Source: Parabacteroides goldsteinii DSM 19448 = WAL 12034
GTDB lineage: Bacteria > Bacteroidota > Bacteroidia > Bacteroidales > Tannerellaceae
Direction: 5' to 3'
Assembly: GCF_000969835.1 (NCBI RefSeq)
Contig: NZ_KQ033912.1
Location: 1,640,586 to 1,704,585, forward strand
DNA: 64,000 nt
Positions within the stretch are counted from its first letter, which is position 1. Each line of letters opens with the position of its first letter. Shown here in pieces: positions 55,331 to 64,000 of this stretch. The notes under the pieces were generated by a model. That model made no database searches. It was not told where the DNA came from and was given only the letters and a program-made list of their open reading frames with translations. The translations under genes were made by a program, and so were the position numbers.

Positions 55331-56586
55331 TATTTCAGTTCTTTATCGTTCGTTGATACCATTTTATAAAGACGGTCCGAAGGACGTACTTTATCGGAGA
55401 CTTTAAAGGAGAAGCGTTCGCCCTTGACAGTCTCTTCCACCGGTTTGAGGTCGACACGTATTTCATCGATGGTCTGCATCACCGCGCCGGTTGTCGGGCC
55501 GGTAATCAGAATCTCGTCGCCCACCTTCAGCGAACCCGATTCCATTTCAAACTCCGCCACACCGATACCGCTGAAATATTTGATTCCTTTCGCCACATAG
55601 ACTTTCTTTTTAGTCGAACCGGAACCATATTTGCTGCTCCATTCACCCAGGCGCTGCCCCAGATAATAACCATCCCAGAAACCACGGTTAAAGACACTTT
55701 TCAGACGTTCGTCCCAAACAGCGATTTTCTCTTCATCATAACTTCCGCTGCAATAAGCCTTCACCGCCTCCTTGTAACACTCCGTTACGATACGCACATA
55801 TTCGGGTCCGCGGGCACGTCCTTCAATCTTAAATACCCGGACGCCTGCATCCATCATCTTGTTCATGAAATGAATCGTCTTCAGGTCTTTGGGCGACATG
55901 ATATACTGGTTCTCTATATCCAGTTCGATATTGCTGTCCTTATCCTTCACCGTATAGCCGCGGCGGCAAATCTGCATGCAGGCCCCGCGGTTGGCAGAGG
56001 CATTCATCTCGTGCAAACTCAGGTAACATTTGCCGGAGACAGCCATACACAAAGCGCCATGTGCAAACATCTCGATACGAATCAGTTCGCCTCCCGGACC
56101 GGTAATCTGCTGTTCAACGATTTGCTGATAGATTTCAGAAACCTGCTTCAGGTTCAACTCACGGGCCAGCACCACCACATCGGCAAACTGGGCATAGAAC
56201 TTCAGCGCCTCCACATTCGAAATATTCAACTGGGTAGAAAGATGCACCTCCTGTCCGATACGGTTCGCATAACTCATTGCAGCCACATCCGCCGCAATGA
56301 TCGCAGAGACTTCCGCCGCCTTCGCCGCATCGATAATCTCGCGCATCAGAGCCAGGTCTTCCCCGTAAATAACTGTATTGACCGTCAGATAACTTTTAAT
56401 CCCGTGTTCCTTACAGATAGAAACAATCTTACGCAAATCGTCTGTCGTGAAATTATTGGAAGAACGCGAACGCATGTTCAGTCCCTCAATGCCGAAGTAG
56501 ATAGAGTCGGCACCTCCCTGAATAGCCGCCATCAACGATTCATACGAACCTACCGGCGCCATTATTTCAAAATCTTTTTCGTTCAA
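55330..56586 (-). CDS. U32 family peptidase-like protein (RNA-hydroxylation type)
   Basis: 418 residues. PVGSYESLMAAIQGGADSIY, GVRVFKIEGRARGPEYVRIV and the Cys-bearing region HGALCMAVSGKCYLSLHEMN then ANRGACMQICRRGY are typical of the family. Several members (RlhA, TrhP) hydroxylate RNA with prephenate help, and the Cys set fits an iron-sulphur cluster, so an RNA-modifying role is more likely than proteolysis. Heads a leftward run with thioesterase, dprA, HipA and DUF3037. A -7-like box TATCTTTG lies at 56614-56621 within an element shared with the TPR gene at 59370. Confidence 0.92.
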   Translation of the reverse strand: MNEKDFEIMAPVGSYESLMAAIQGGADSIYFGIEGLNMRSRSSNNFTTDDLRKIVSICKEHGIKSYLTVNTVIYGEDLALMREIIDAAKAAEVSAIIAADVAAMSYANRIGQEVHLSTQLNISNVEALKFYAQFADVVVLARELNLKQVSEIYQQIVEQQITGPGGELIRIEMFAHGALCMAVSGKCYLSLHEMNASANRGACMQICRRGYTVKDKDSNIELDIENQYIMSPKDLKTIHFMNKMMDAGVRVFKIEGRARGPEYVRIVTECYKEAVKAYCSGSYDEEKIAVWDERLKSVFNRGFWDGYYLGQRLGEWSSKYGSGSTKKKVYVAKGIKYFSGIGVAEFEMESGSLKVGDEILITGPTTGAVMQTIDEIRVDLKPVEETVKGERFSFKVSDKVRPSDRLYKMVSTNDKELK

Positions 56587-56711
56587 AGCTGTTTGGTTTT
56601 AAATTAGAAACCACAAAGATACGGGTTTCTTCCTAATATTACATGAATAAAATCGGTTAACTTTTAGCCTCTTACCGGCATGCAGTCTTTAAAACACCCA
56701 ATCATTGCTAC

Positions 56712-56775
56712 TGTTTCATCCTAATGAAACAAGTGTTTCTACATAATGGAACAGTTGTTTCATTATGTAGAAACA
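56712..56775. repeat. Two adjacent TGTTTC-type palindromes
   Basis: TGTTTCAT-CCTA-ATGAAACA (56712-56731), then TGTTTCTACATAATG / CATTATGTAGAAACA with a 12-base loop (56734-56775, perfect 15-bp arms). It lies between the end of the propeller lipoprotein gene and the U32 gene. Could be a terminator-like structure, a repeat, or an operator; TGTTTC/GAAACA also makes up the IclR-type site at 20841. Confidence 0.55.
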
Positions 56776-56871
56776 GATTCCCTTAAGGATGTACCAGACC
56801 GATGCTTACGCGGCTCTTCCAGGCAGCAACCTTATCTATAAATACGTTTCATCCGATACCTTTTAAGCCTT

Positions 56872-58068
56872 TCAACGTAAATGATAAATAGTAACGAGCG
56901 GATTCGAATCTTCCGTTACCTGTTGCAGGACAGGGTGTTTCCTGAGGTCGGGATATTTCTCTTTGAGATATTCGATTTCCACTGCCGTATTGAATTGTAT
57001 CATCAGTTTTTTAGCCGGAAAGGAGAAGAAAGGCCAGATGGGAAGTCCCCCGTCCGTTTCATTGCGGATACCGATGCCGGTCAAAGCCCTGTTGTATCCG
57101 AACAATTCGTCTGCGTCGATAAGAGAAGCCTCACGACACAAGGCTCCGGTTTCTTTATTCAGGCTGTACAAAAAGAATTTAGACTGGTCGGAACCTTTAA
57201 AGCATTTGACAAAATAAGACCGGGGAGTCTCAAAGATATTGAAAATACTGAATTTACCATCCACGGCGGCATTTCCTGTTTTAGAGGAGCGTATTTCTTC
57301 CTCATCGGCAGCAGAATAACCATGCCTGATAAGAAATGCCGGTGAAATTGCTTTTGCATTCACATTCCAGACGGTATCTATCCCATCCGAATAGCAAAAC
57401 CAGCCGTCCATGCTGCCATTATATATCCATCCTTTCAAACTGACTTCTTCCAGCGGCATTAAACCCACATTTCCAATCGTCCGCCGAAATGCAATCGTAT
57501 CGTCCGTAGCCCAGTTGAAAATTCCAAGGCTGAACATTCCCGGAATATTCATAGGGACATACATCCGGCCTAGTTCGGCCATCGTATTTGCTCCGACAGA
57601 AAGCTGATAAGAATTAGGACGCAGACTCGTTATCTTTTTAATAAATTCGCCGTCAAAAGAGTAAAATGAGGTGGAAAAATACTCGTTAACACAAAAAAGA
57701 CGGTTTTCTTCATCGATGGTGAGTGATATAATCTGTGCGACTTCTCCCGGACCATTCCCTGTCTTTGCGATAGGACGGACAAACTTTCCTTTCCGGTCAA
57801 ACTGCAAAACGCTTTCCTGCCGGGTAGAATAAATAAAGATATACTCGTCGGAAACACATGCATCCAATACGTTTGCAATCAGAGATTCATCGGTCAACTC
57901 CAGAGGAATATACTCAATCGATTCTATTTCGTCCGCTATTCCAACCTTATCGGATGAAAACGTTTTTGCCGTCAAATCAATCTCCGGTAATTCGCCGGCC
58001 GACTGCTTCGACCCGCATCCGGTTAAAACCATCATGGCTGCTATGAGCCCTAATAACATCTTTTTCAT
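56872..58068 (-). CDS. Six-bladed beta-propeller lipoprotein (BF3164-like)
   Basis: 398 residues. Lipobox LTGCGSK, then a propeller of the NHL/6-bladed type: DEIESIEYIPLELTDESLIA, YIFIYSTRQESVLQFDRKGK, KTGNGPGEVAQIISLTIDEE, NRLFCVNEYFSTSFYSFDGE. These surface lipoproteins are frequent in Bacteroidetes next to TPR/HTH membrane regulators, and the gene at 58135 is one. Role unknown; ligand sensing or glycan binding is inference. A leftward -7-like box TACTTTTG lies at 58083-58090, very near the start. Confidence 0.87.
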   Translation of the reverse strand: MKKMLLGLIAAMMVLTGCGSKQSAGELPEIDLTAKTFSSDKVGIADEIESIEYIPLELTDESLIANVLDACVSDEYIFIYSTRQESVLQFDRKGKFVRPIAKTGNGPGEVAQIISLTIDEENRLFCVNEYFSTSFYSFDGEFIKKITSLRPNSYQLSVGANTMAELGRMYVPMNIPGMFSLGIFNWATDDTIAFRRTIGNVGLMPLEEVSLKGWIYNGSMDGWFCYSDGIDTVWNVNAKAISPAFLIRHGYSAADEEEIRSSKTGNAAVDGKFSIFNIFETPRSYFVKCFKGSDQSKFFLYSLNKETGALCREASLIDADELFGYNRALTGIGIRNETDGGLPIWPFFSFPAKKLMIQFNTAVEIEYLKEKYPDLRKHPVLQQVTEDSNPLVTIYHLR

Positions 58069-58134
58069 ACGCTTTTTTCAGACAAAAGTAGAAGAAACAG
58101 TCTCCTTCACGGTTTCACATCAGTTCACATCTGC

Positions 58135-59370
58135 TTAAAAATCACGAATAAAGGAGTCACACAGTTCCGGCGTTCCCTTTTCACCCGTCATTTTCTGGTA
58201 AAGACGGACGCGGCGCATCGAAATAGCCTGATTGGTACAACAGAGCAACATAGCCATTGTAGAAGGGGGAACATCCATTTTAATCAGGCAGCACATGCGC
58301 CATTCCTGTTCACTCAGTTTCGGTATTTTCTTTTTCAGCCGTTCGCGAAACTCCGGGTAGGTCCGATTGAAGGCTTGCAACAACTCTTCCCAGTCCTTAG
58401 TACCCGCCCTCCATTCTTCTTTCCGGTGAAAACGCTGATAAACTTCCGAAGAGAGGAAATCTGTTTCCGACAGGGAGACGGCCGCCTTTTTCTTCCGGTA
58501 ACGGGAATAACCCAAGAGACTTGTACCGCAAAGGATAAACAGGGCGCTCCAGAGATACAGCCTCCCTGTTTGAGTATTTTCAGCATTCGACAGACGTCTC
58601 TCCCACTCTTTCTGCTCCGAAGTCCAAAGAAGTTGAGTTATTTGATTGTCTTCCTGCTGCCGTCGCAAAACGGACAGGTTATGGAGATAATTCTTTTGAT
58701 AAAAATCAGCTTGCAGACTGTCTCCGCGACATTGGGCAATCCGGGACAAAGCGGCATATAAATGCGGATGGGAAGAGGGTACCTGGCTTAAATTCGTTTC
58801 AGCTTCTTCCAATTTACCCATGTTTATTTGTAAATCAGCCAGAGCCAGAAAGAGTTCCGCTTTTTCTTCCCGGGGGATTGTTTGTTCCAATTCTGTTTTC
58901 AGTAAAGCCTCCGACTCCTTATACTTTCCTCCCTGCTGCAATACTTTCGCCTGTTTTATCCGGCAATCGCCCATTTGATAATAATAGAAGGCACTGTCCG
59001 GCATTCGGGACAACATATAAATATCCCCCATCTCCCGATAAAGCACCGTTCGAAGAGAATCACCGCCTGCACTTCCGAGATAAGACAATGCTTTTTTCTC
59101 GCTTTGCAGGGCCTTTTGCTTCAAAGATTGATTCCGGTAAATTTTTCCCATTTCCAAATAGCCATGAGAAAGAGCAAGGCTGTCTTTATCCTTTTCGGCC
59201 AGCCTGATAGCCTGTTGATAAGTATCCAATGCAGGAATATACTGTAACCTTTCCCCATAGAAAGCAGCCTGCCGGAAAAGTTCCCCGACAGTTACAGCCT
59301 CTTTTCGCTCAGCTGAAGAACAGGCAACGAAAAGGTAAATGAAAATGATTATCCCTACTTTGTATATCAT
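58135..59370 (-). CDS. Membrane-anchored TPR protein with C-terminal HTH
   Basis: 411 residues: lipobox-like LFVACSSAE, TPRs (HGYLEMGKIYRNQSLKQKAL; LFLALADLQINMGKLEEAET), a membrane helix (LYLWSALFILCGTSLLGYS), and a C-terminal helix-turn-helix-like segment (LSEQEWRMCCLIKMDVPPST MAMLLCCTNQAISMRRVRLY). Architecture and order match the gene at 36835, but only the layout and the C-terminal helices are clearly alike. It precedes the propeller lipoprotein and may regulate it. Confidence 0.82.
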   Translation of the reverse strand: MIYKVGIIIFIYLFVACSSAERKEAVTVGELFRQAAFYGERLQYIPALDTYQQAIRLAEKDKDSLALSHGYLEMGKIYRNQSLKQKALQSEKKALSYLGSAGGDSLRTVLYREMGDIYMLSRMPDSAFYYYQMGDCRIKQAKVLQQGGKYKESEALLKTELEQTIPREEKAELFLALADLQINMGKLEEAETNLSQVPSSHPHLYAALSRIAQCRGDSLQADFYQKNYLHNLSVLRRQQEDNQITQLLWTSEQKEWERRLSNAENTQTGRLYLWSALFILCGTSLLGYSRYRKKKAAVSLSETDFLSSEVYQRFHRKEEWRAGTKDWEELLQAFNRTYPEFRERLKKKIPKLSEQEWRMCCLIKMDVPPSTMAMLLCCTNQAISMRRVRLYQKMTGEKGTPELCDSFIRDF

Positions 59371-59420
59371 CTATTCCAGTTCCTCTTGGTTTAGAGGTTT
59401 GGTTTTAAATCAGAAAGATA

Positions 59421-59450
59421 CAAAGATATGGGATTCTTACTATAAACAAA
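59421..59450 (-). promoter_or_regulatory. Promoter of the 58135 TPR gene
   Basis: Leftward TTTG (59447-59450), 18-base spacer, TATCTTTG (59421-59428). About 50 bases before the start codon. The flanking sequence is shared with the U32 upstream region. Confidence 0.6.
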
Positions 59451-59516
59451 TATCAAAACTTACAAACTTTCACTCTGCCGTTCTATAAGATTTATTGGAA
59501 TGTACAGAAACAAACA

Positions 59517-59541
59517 GAGGACACCTCTTAAAGGCATCCTC
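59517..59541 (-). terminator. Terminator of the BlaI/BlaR1 pair
   Basis: Leftward GAGGATGCCT / AGGTGTCCTC imperfect stem followed by TGTTTGTTT, 20 bp after the BlaR1 stop. Confidence 0.6.
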
Positions 59542-59561
59542 CGATATAAAAAATAAACAAA

Positions 59562-61421
59562 TCATTTAATGCCGTCAGGAACCTTATTTTTAATCGTACA
59601 AGAAAGCCCTTTCCCTTCCAGAACCTGCTTCACTGCTTCAAGATAACTTAATGGGACATCTTTGTTGGCCGGCAAAACAGTGAGTTCCTCAACCTTCTCT
59701 TTTCCCTTACTTATTCTTTCAGCAGTAGCTTTTACATTCTCCATCTTTTTAGACAGCGTAGCTTCATAAACACCGGATTCGAAAGATGCCGTGCGATAAG
59801 ATATTAATACGGGATAAGCAGTACTGTCATCTTCTGAAATTTCAGCATAAAGAGCGGGCGAAGGTATAGTCGAGCCATCTTCCAGTTTCATATAGGTATG
59901 AATTTCCACGACTTTACCCTTTATATCCACTAAATCACTCTTGCGAGGTTTAATCTGTTTAAAGTTCTTTTTCAACTCTTCATACGCTTTAAGACTCACT
60001 TGCTTTCCATCAACCGTATAATAAGCTACATCCTGCTTCTTTTCCTGCCCCTTTCCCGGAAAATTCTTATTATTTCTGGCATCCTCAAACAGCAGGAAGG
60101 GGGCTTTATCAGCACCTACAACTTTTTGCCGCTTATCAAATGCCTCCTTTACCAAATGTAAAACGGCCTCAGTAGCTTCCTCCGGAGTATTTATGTCAAT
60201 AAGGAAATAGAAGGAAACAGGCTTTTTACTTTTTTCAAATAAATCCTGCAACTTGCCCAAGAATTGTTCCTTTTCTTTATAGTTTGCAAAATCATTATTC
60301 AACAGCACATCACCTTTAGCATTGATAAATAGATCCTTCGGCTCAGTATTCTTTTTCATGAAAGCTATAATCTCATCAGGTTCAAACGCAGTTTGCAGTT
60401 CTACCTTTTTCATATAACTATCCAATTCCGTCTTAAAGAAACTCTTCATATCCTGTTGTTCTTCCGGCGGAGTTTCCTTATCTTTGCTCTGTACAAGCGT
60501 TTCCAACTGCCGGTTTATTTCCGGACGGGCAAAAGCGTTCAGGACGATAAGTCCTACGGGGACCAGGAGCAATAGCTTCAACTGAGCCCAATTGTTTGAT
60601 TTACCTTTTAACATCATAGTAATACGTTTTTTAATTTTACTGTGATTGAAGCTGTTGGCAAGAGTGTAGAGGCTGGAGCCGACAGCTTTTTTCACGAGTA
60701 ACAGTTGATATTTTGTTGCATCGACGCCTTGGGTAAGTACTCCTTTATCGGCCTGGTATTCATGAATATCCTTTAACTCCCGTTTCAACAGCCAGATAGC
60801 CGGGTTGAACCAGTGAAGCCAAAGAATGCACTCCATAAAAAGCAGGTCAATGGAATGATGAGATTTCAAATGCATCATTTCATGCGTCAGAATCTCGTCA
60901 GGATATTTCTCATAATCTTCTTCCGAAATAATAATATAACGTCCCCAACTGAAAGGGGACACACAGGAAGGAACTATTATTAATGTATAGCGCCCCTGTT
61001 GCAATTTGCGGCCACTCCGAATCAAAACAAACATTTTTCTGAATGAGAGCAAAGTTGTCAACAGGCAAAAAATAAATCCTGCCCAATAAAGAAGAGCAAT
61101 GATTTGTCCCCAATCAATCATTTTGGCCGGCGTAACCACAGGAGTCCTATCGACCTCGGGGGTATTATCCGAAAGATAAGTTACAACTGTTTCTTCACCG
61201 GCTATCATCTTTTCCAAATGAATGATCGGCTGTTGTATCAATAAAGGTTCGGAAGTCTGTATCTTTATGGCTGGCAGCAACATACAGGTAGCGATTCCTA
61301 CCAACAACACCCACCGGTTGAAACGGAAGAACGTATCGTTACTAAGCAACGCCTTGAAGCCTAAATAAAATAATATCAGGCAAATAGTGGATTTCAGTAT
61401 GTACAGAAGTAAAGCTCCCAT
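59562..61421 (-). CDS. BlaR1/MecR1-type M56 family metallopeptidase
   Basis: 619 residues. N-terminal membrane helices (LLYILKSTICLILFYLGFKA; IIALLYWAGFIFCLLTTLLS), the M56 zinc site LTHEMMHLKSHHSIDLL with a second Glu in KRELKDIHEYQADKGVL, a further helix (LKLLLLVPVGLIVLNAF), then a large periplasmic region with Asp/Lys-rich linkers and two partial domains of unknown type. There is no penicillin-binding domain, so it may sense something other than a beta-lactam. Signals by cleaving the BlaI-type repressor encoded 12 bp upstream. Confidence 0.9.
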   Translation of the reverse strand: MGALLLYILKSTICLILFYLGFKALLSNDTFFRFNRWVLLVGIATCMLLPAIKIQTSEPLLIQQPIIHLEKMIAGEETVVTYLSDNTPEVDRTPVVTPAKMIDWGQIIALLYWAGFIFCLLTTLLSFRKMFVLIRSGRKLQQGRYTLIIVPSCVSPFSWGRYIIISEEDYEKYPDEILTHEMMHLKSHHSIDLLFMECILWLHWFNPAIWLLKRELKDIHEYQADKGVLTQGVDATKYQLLLVKKAVGSSLYTLANSFNHSKIKKRITMMLKGKSNNWAQLKLLLLVPVGLIVLNAFARPEINRQLETLVQSKDKETPPEEQQDMKSFFKTELDSYMKKVELQTAFEPDEIIAFMKKNTEPKDLFINAKGDVLLNNDFANYKEKEQFLGKLQDLFEKSKKPVSFYFLIDINTPEEATEAVLHLVKEAFDKRQKVVGADKAPFLLFEDARNNKNFPGKGQEKKQDVAYYTVDGKQVSLKAYEELKKNFKQIKPRKSDLVDIKGKVVEIHTYMKLEDGSTIPSPALYAEISEDDSTAYPVLISYRTASFESGVYEATLSKKMENVKATAERISKGKEKVEELTVLPANKDVPLSYLEAVKQVLEGKGLSCTIKNKVPDGIK

Positions 61422-61433
61422 AAGCCTACGTTT

Positions 61434-61790
61434 TTACTTATTTTTAATCTGTTGTATCAACTCTTGCAATTCATCAAGAGTCAACGCCTCTTCCTCAATC
61501 AAAGTAGAGACGACACGGGTATAGGAATTATCGAAATACTTATCGACCACCTGCTTCAGGGTCTTCTTCCGGTATTCGTCTTCCGATATTAATGCATAAT
61601 ACTGATGTGTATTTCCAAATACCTTATAACCGATATATCCTTTTTCCTCCAATGTGCGAACAATGGTTGAAAGCGTATTATAATGCGGCTTGGGTTCCTC
61701 CTGCAAGTCGAGAAGTTCGCGGACAAACAGAGGACCTTTCGCCCAGAAATAGCCCAATATCTCTTCTTCTTTCGATGTCAATCGTTTCAT
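61434..61790 (-). CDS. BlaI/MecI/CopY-family repressor
   Basis: 118 residues from the Met at 61790 (MKRLTSKEEEILGYFWAKGP); the frame is open to 61820. Winged helix: LFVRELLDLQEEPKPHYNTL, STIVRTLEEKGYIGYKVFGN, followed by a dimerisation helix (LKQVVDKYFDNSYTRVVSTL). Dimer repressor removed by BlaR1-type cleavage. Paired with the M56 gene downstream. Confidence 0.94.
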   Translation of the reverse strand: MKRLTSKEEEILGYFWAKGPLFVRELLDLQEEPKPHYNTLSTIVRTLEEKGYIGYKVFGNTHQYYALISEDEYRKKTLKQVVDKYFDNSYTRVVSTLIEEEALTLDELQELIQQIKNK

Positions 61791-61862
61791 AATCTGTTGT
61801 TTTATTAAAGGAATGCACAAATATAACTATATTTATTAGTAATACAACTATAATACATAGTT

Positions 61863-61887
61863 AATCTACTATAAATCGTAGTAGATT
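61863..61887. promoter_or_regulatory. Candidate operator for the BlaI-type repressor
   Basis: AATCTACTA-N7-TAGTAGATT, perfect 9-bp arms, 73 bases before the repressor start. Size fits a BlaI dimer site. Between the divergent? no: the next gene (61960) also points left and ends here, so it is upstream of blaI only. Confidence 0.5.
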
Positions 61888-61959
61888 ATTCATTAAAGGC
61901 CAGGATAACCGCATCAAAAGAATAATTAACCCATATCCGGATCTTTATTTTGCTACATT

Positions 61960-62721
61960 TCAAATTAATCCCCAATGGGATGCCACTGTAATTGCTTCAA
62001 TACAATTCTCAACATCCAGTTTTTGGAATATATTCCTTTTATGAAACTTGATAGTATTCACATTCAATGACAATTCTTCGGCTATAGCTGCATTTGTATG
62101 ACCTTGGGAAGACAGTTGCAAAATGAGTCTCTCTTTAACTGTAAGAAGTGGTAAAGTATTTTTGTACCAGAATTTCTCCTTTTCCTGATAAATGAATTGC
62201 TCCCCTGTATTGAAATTTTTAATGATCGTTTTATTTTTAGCTTTCGAATATAGCGGGGTCACAACACATACCGCTAACCAAAGATCGCCAGCCTTATTAA
62301 TTATGAGCGGTATCAACCGTTGATTTACCCTGGTTACTTTTTTGTTTATATGCACCAGATCGAAATCATATTCAATAGAATACATGTACCGCTTTTCGAT
62401 CGGAAGTTTATAGTAAAAGTCAAAACCGGCCTTATTGATTTCCAATAAACGCCTTAAATCATTTTCGGGAACAACCCTGGTATAAAATGAATACCCCCAC
62501 TCAAGAACTTGCTCCACAGAGTAGCCACACAAAAACAATTTATCAGGAGACACATAGACAAATGATTGTTTCAGATAATCAATCACATACAAAGAGTGAT
62601 TCAAAGTACATGCCATACGATGAACAATATCCATACTGTTCTTCATCTTTTCATTCAGATCGTCATCAATCTTTGGCCTCTTAACAGGATCAAAAAATTT
62701 CTCTACACTAAATTCTTTCAT
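61960..62721 (-). CDS. LuxR-type transcriptional regulator with PAS-like sensor
   Basis: 253 residues from the Met at 62721; the frame is open to 62766. The N-terminal part resembles a PAS sensor (LNHSLYVIDYLKQSFVYVSP DKLFLCGYSVEQVLEWG). The C-terminal LuxR HTH is LLTVKERLILQLSSQGHTNA, AIAEELSLNVNTIKFHKRNI, FQKLDVENCIEAI. Cytoplasmic. It stands alone between the BlaI operator and the insertion sequence. Target genes unknown. Confidence 0.88.
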   Translation of the reverse strand: MKEFSVEKFFDPVKRPKIDDDLNEKMKNSMDIVHRMACTLNHSLYVIDYLKQSFVYVSPDKLFLCGYSVEQVLEWGYSFYTRVVPENDLRRLLEINKAGFDFYYKLPIEKRYMYSIEYDFDLVHINKKVTRVNQRLIPLIINKAGDLWLAVCVVTPLYSKAKNKTIIKNFNTGEQFIYQEKEKFWYKNTLPLLTVKERLILQLSSQGHTNAAIAEELSLNVNTIKFHKRNIFQKLDVENCIEAITVASHWGLI

Positions 62722-62918
62722 GTCTTGTTTTTTACTGTCTGCTAAAAATACGAACATTATAATCAATTTTACGACATCGTCTCAAAAAAAATCACGCATA
62801 AATGATTTCTCTACTCTAAAGTGTAGCTATTTATTATTCCTGTCATTCTATATTTGCGCATAACTCAATTAAAAATCATGTAATACTATAACAATAGTTC
62901 GTTAAAAATTCGCCACGC

Positions 62919-64000
62919 CTAAGCGGCTCTGGCAGTAAATAAAATGAGTTCTTTGAAAAGTTTGTCAATAACTTGCATGTCTGGGTTAATCCCGAACACG
63001 CAAATAAATCGTTCAAGCATATAAGCATTGTGTATGAAAGACTTGCAGGAGGATATGGAATAGGTTATTCCGAGCCTCTTACATGCGGCTTTGGCCAAGT
63101 TGACAGCTGCAAGCGACGCATTGAAGTGAAAATCCAACTTTCTGAAGTCGGTTGACTGACAGTTGGTGATTCCCGCATGCTGCTTGCCATCTCTAAAGCA
63201 AAATTCCAGCTGGAACCTGGTTCTGTAATAATCCAGAACCTCACGTCCATCCATCGAATCGTCTGTAGAGAAGTAAAGTTGCCACTTGTCTGTCCTTCCG
63301 TCCATCGGATACCAGACGGATAAGGAAACATACCTTTTGAGAGCTTTTGCATATACCCTCAATCCGTATAGTTTTCCCTTGTTCACCTCGTATTCCTTGC
63401 ACCGGGTCAGATCCAGATTGGCAAAGTCAATCCTGCCGTCAAACCACTTGGGATGACCACGTTTCCCTGTTTTCTTTTCCAATGTCGGATAGTACAGGAT
63501 TACATCATTCCTAAAGCGGCTGATGACATGGAAATCGTTCTCACACATAGGCGTTATGAAAGTTTCCTTGGAAAAGAATGCGTCTGCAACCACCGTTCTG
63601 GATATGCTCTGTATCTTGTCTTTTTTGCTGATAAGATAGCTGCTGTACCAGTCAACGAGGTTTTTGCCCATATTATCCAAGGTCTTACAATCCGGCGTCT
63701 GAATGGAACCTAAAGTCATGCAATCATGGTTGTCGATGTCAATGACCCCGATGCCCAAGATTTCCAATCCTCGCTTATAATCTCCTGCACAACCAGACCA
63801 GAAGTAACCTATCCAAGGTGTCTTCTTGCCTGATTTGGGGATATAGGAAGGATCGATGGCGATGGCTTTTCTTTTACCTGTGAGATGCTTGCTGATGATA
63901 GAATCATTGAACGCAAACCAGTCGAAAGTTTCATTCTCAAAAAGGCTACGGTATGTCTGTTCCGAAAAACGTCCATACCTGCCCAATTGGAGGAAGTTTA
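62919..64000 (-). mobile_element. IS4-superfamily transposase, cut by the window edge
   Basis: At least 359 residues; the frame stays open to the right edge (last readable codons NFLQLGRYGRF), so the true start is outside. The DDE core is visible: Asp in KAIAIDPSYIPKSGKK, Asp in RTVVADAFFSKETF, and the YREK signature Y-x2-R-x3-E-x6-K in YYRTRFQLEFCFRDGKQ, which defines IS4-type transposases. TTG at 63986 is not a convincing start. The terminal inverted repeats cannot be paired because only one end is in view. It may lie near 62820-62918, to the left of the stop. Confidence 0.88.

Noticed and set aside
55870..56607. Rightward open frame of 245 codons
   Set aside because: Antisense to the U32 gene; no domain recognised.
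56734..56775. Invertible promoter (phase-variation switch)
   Set aside because: The 12-base loop is too short to carry a promoter, and no invertase gene is nearby.
63984..63986. TTG start for the transposase
   Set aside because: The frame is open beyond it to the window edge and the protein is incomplete without more N-terminal sequence.
1..64000. CRISPR arrays, rRNA and tRNA genes
   Set aside because: I saw no regularly spaced repeats and no tRNA-like cloverleaf or rRNA sequence when reading the intergenic regions.

Overview
This 64-kb window comes from a member of the Bacteroidales, most likely the Tannerellaceae (Parabacteroides-like). The call rests on a SusC-type TonB-dependent transporter with a hybrid two-component system, TAnnTTTG-type -7 promoter boxes, Bacteroidetes-style ECF sigma factors, the block DUF1599 / DoxX-thioredoxin / tpiA / SPOR / folE, an oadGAB sodium pump operon, and a choloylglycine-family hydrolase typical of gut species. 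The genus is an inference from gene content. I saw no rRNA, tRNA or CRISPR array.

Region by region: (1) 0.1-10.2 kb, leftward: one end of a polysaccharide utilization locus (PUL): hybrid sensor/regulator, DUF2264 protein, GH88 unsaturated glucuronyl hydrolase and SusC. The SusD partner would lie left of the window. The enzymes point to a uronic-acid-containing glycan first cut by a lyase. (2) 10.2-11.3 kb: non-coding stretch with a palindromic repeat and a decayed gene fragment. (3) 11.3-18.1 kb, rightward: oadGAB, a DUF349 protein and an ATP-grasp-like protein. (4) 18.1-20.7 kb, leftward: cupin, outer-membrane barrel, possible small ORF, and an ECF sigma factor paired with a membrane protein. 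(5) 20.8-24.3 kb, rightward: an IclR regulator with two operator-like palindromes, then a beta-propeller di-heme cytochrome resembling the hydrazine synthase alpha subunit. It ends at TAA, after which the same frame stays open for 53 more codons. (6) 24.3-31.8 kb, leftward: housekeeping genes folE, SPOR protein, tpiA, DoxX/thioredoxin, DUF1599, M23 peptidase and recG. (7) 31.8-40.4 kb, leftward, AT-rich accessory block: a YhcG-type nuclease flanked by duplicated copies of the recG 5' end, three outer-membrane barrels, a lipoprotein, DUF3244, a TPR regulator, an AAA ATPase, and several palindromic repeats. (8) 40.5-49 kb: GH78 rhamnosidase, then ispD-xseB-xseA-S8 peptidase, Lrp and two FKBP isomerases. 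(9) 49-52.3 kb: orphan ECF sigma factor, bile-salt-hydrolase-like enzyme, SRPBCC protein, aldo/keto reductase. (10) 52.5-56.6 kb, leftward: U32 protein, thioesterase, dprA, HipA-like kinase and DUF3037. (11) 56.9-62.7 kb: propeller lipoprotein with a TPR regulator, BlaR1/BlaI pair, LuxR-type regulator. (12) 62.9-64.0 kb: an IS4-family transposase that runs off the right edge.

The items most worth a second look are the HzsA-like cytochrome with its IclR control and in-frame tail, the recG-flanked nuclease cassette, the paired membrane TPR regulators, and the family of short palindromic repeats in the AT-rich intergenic regions.
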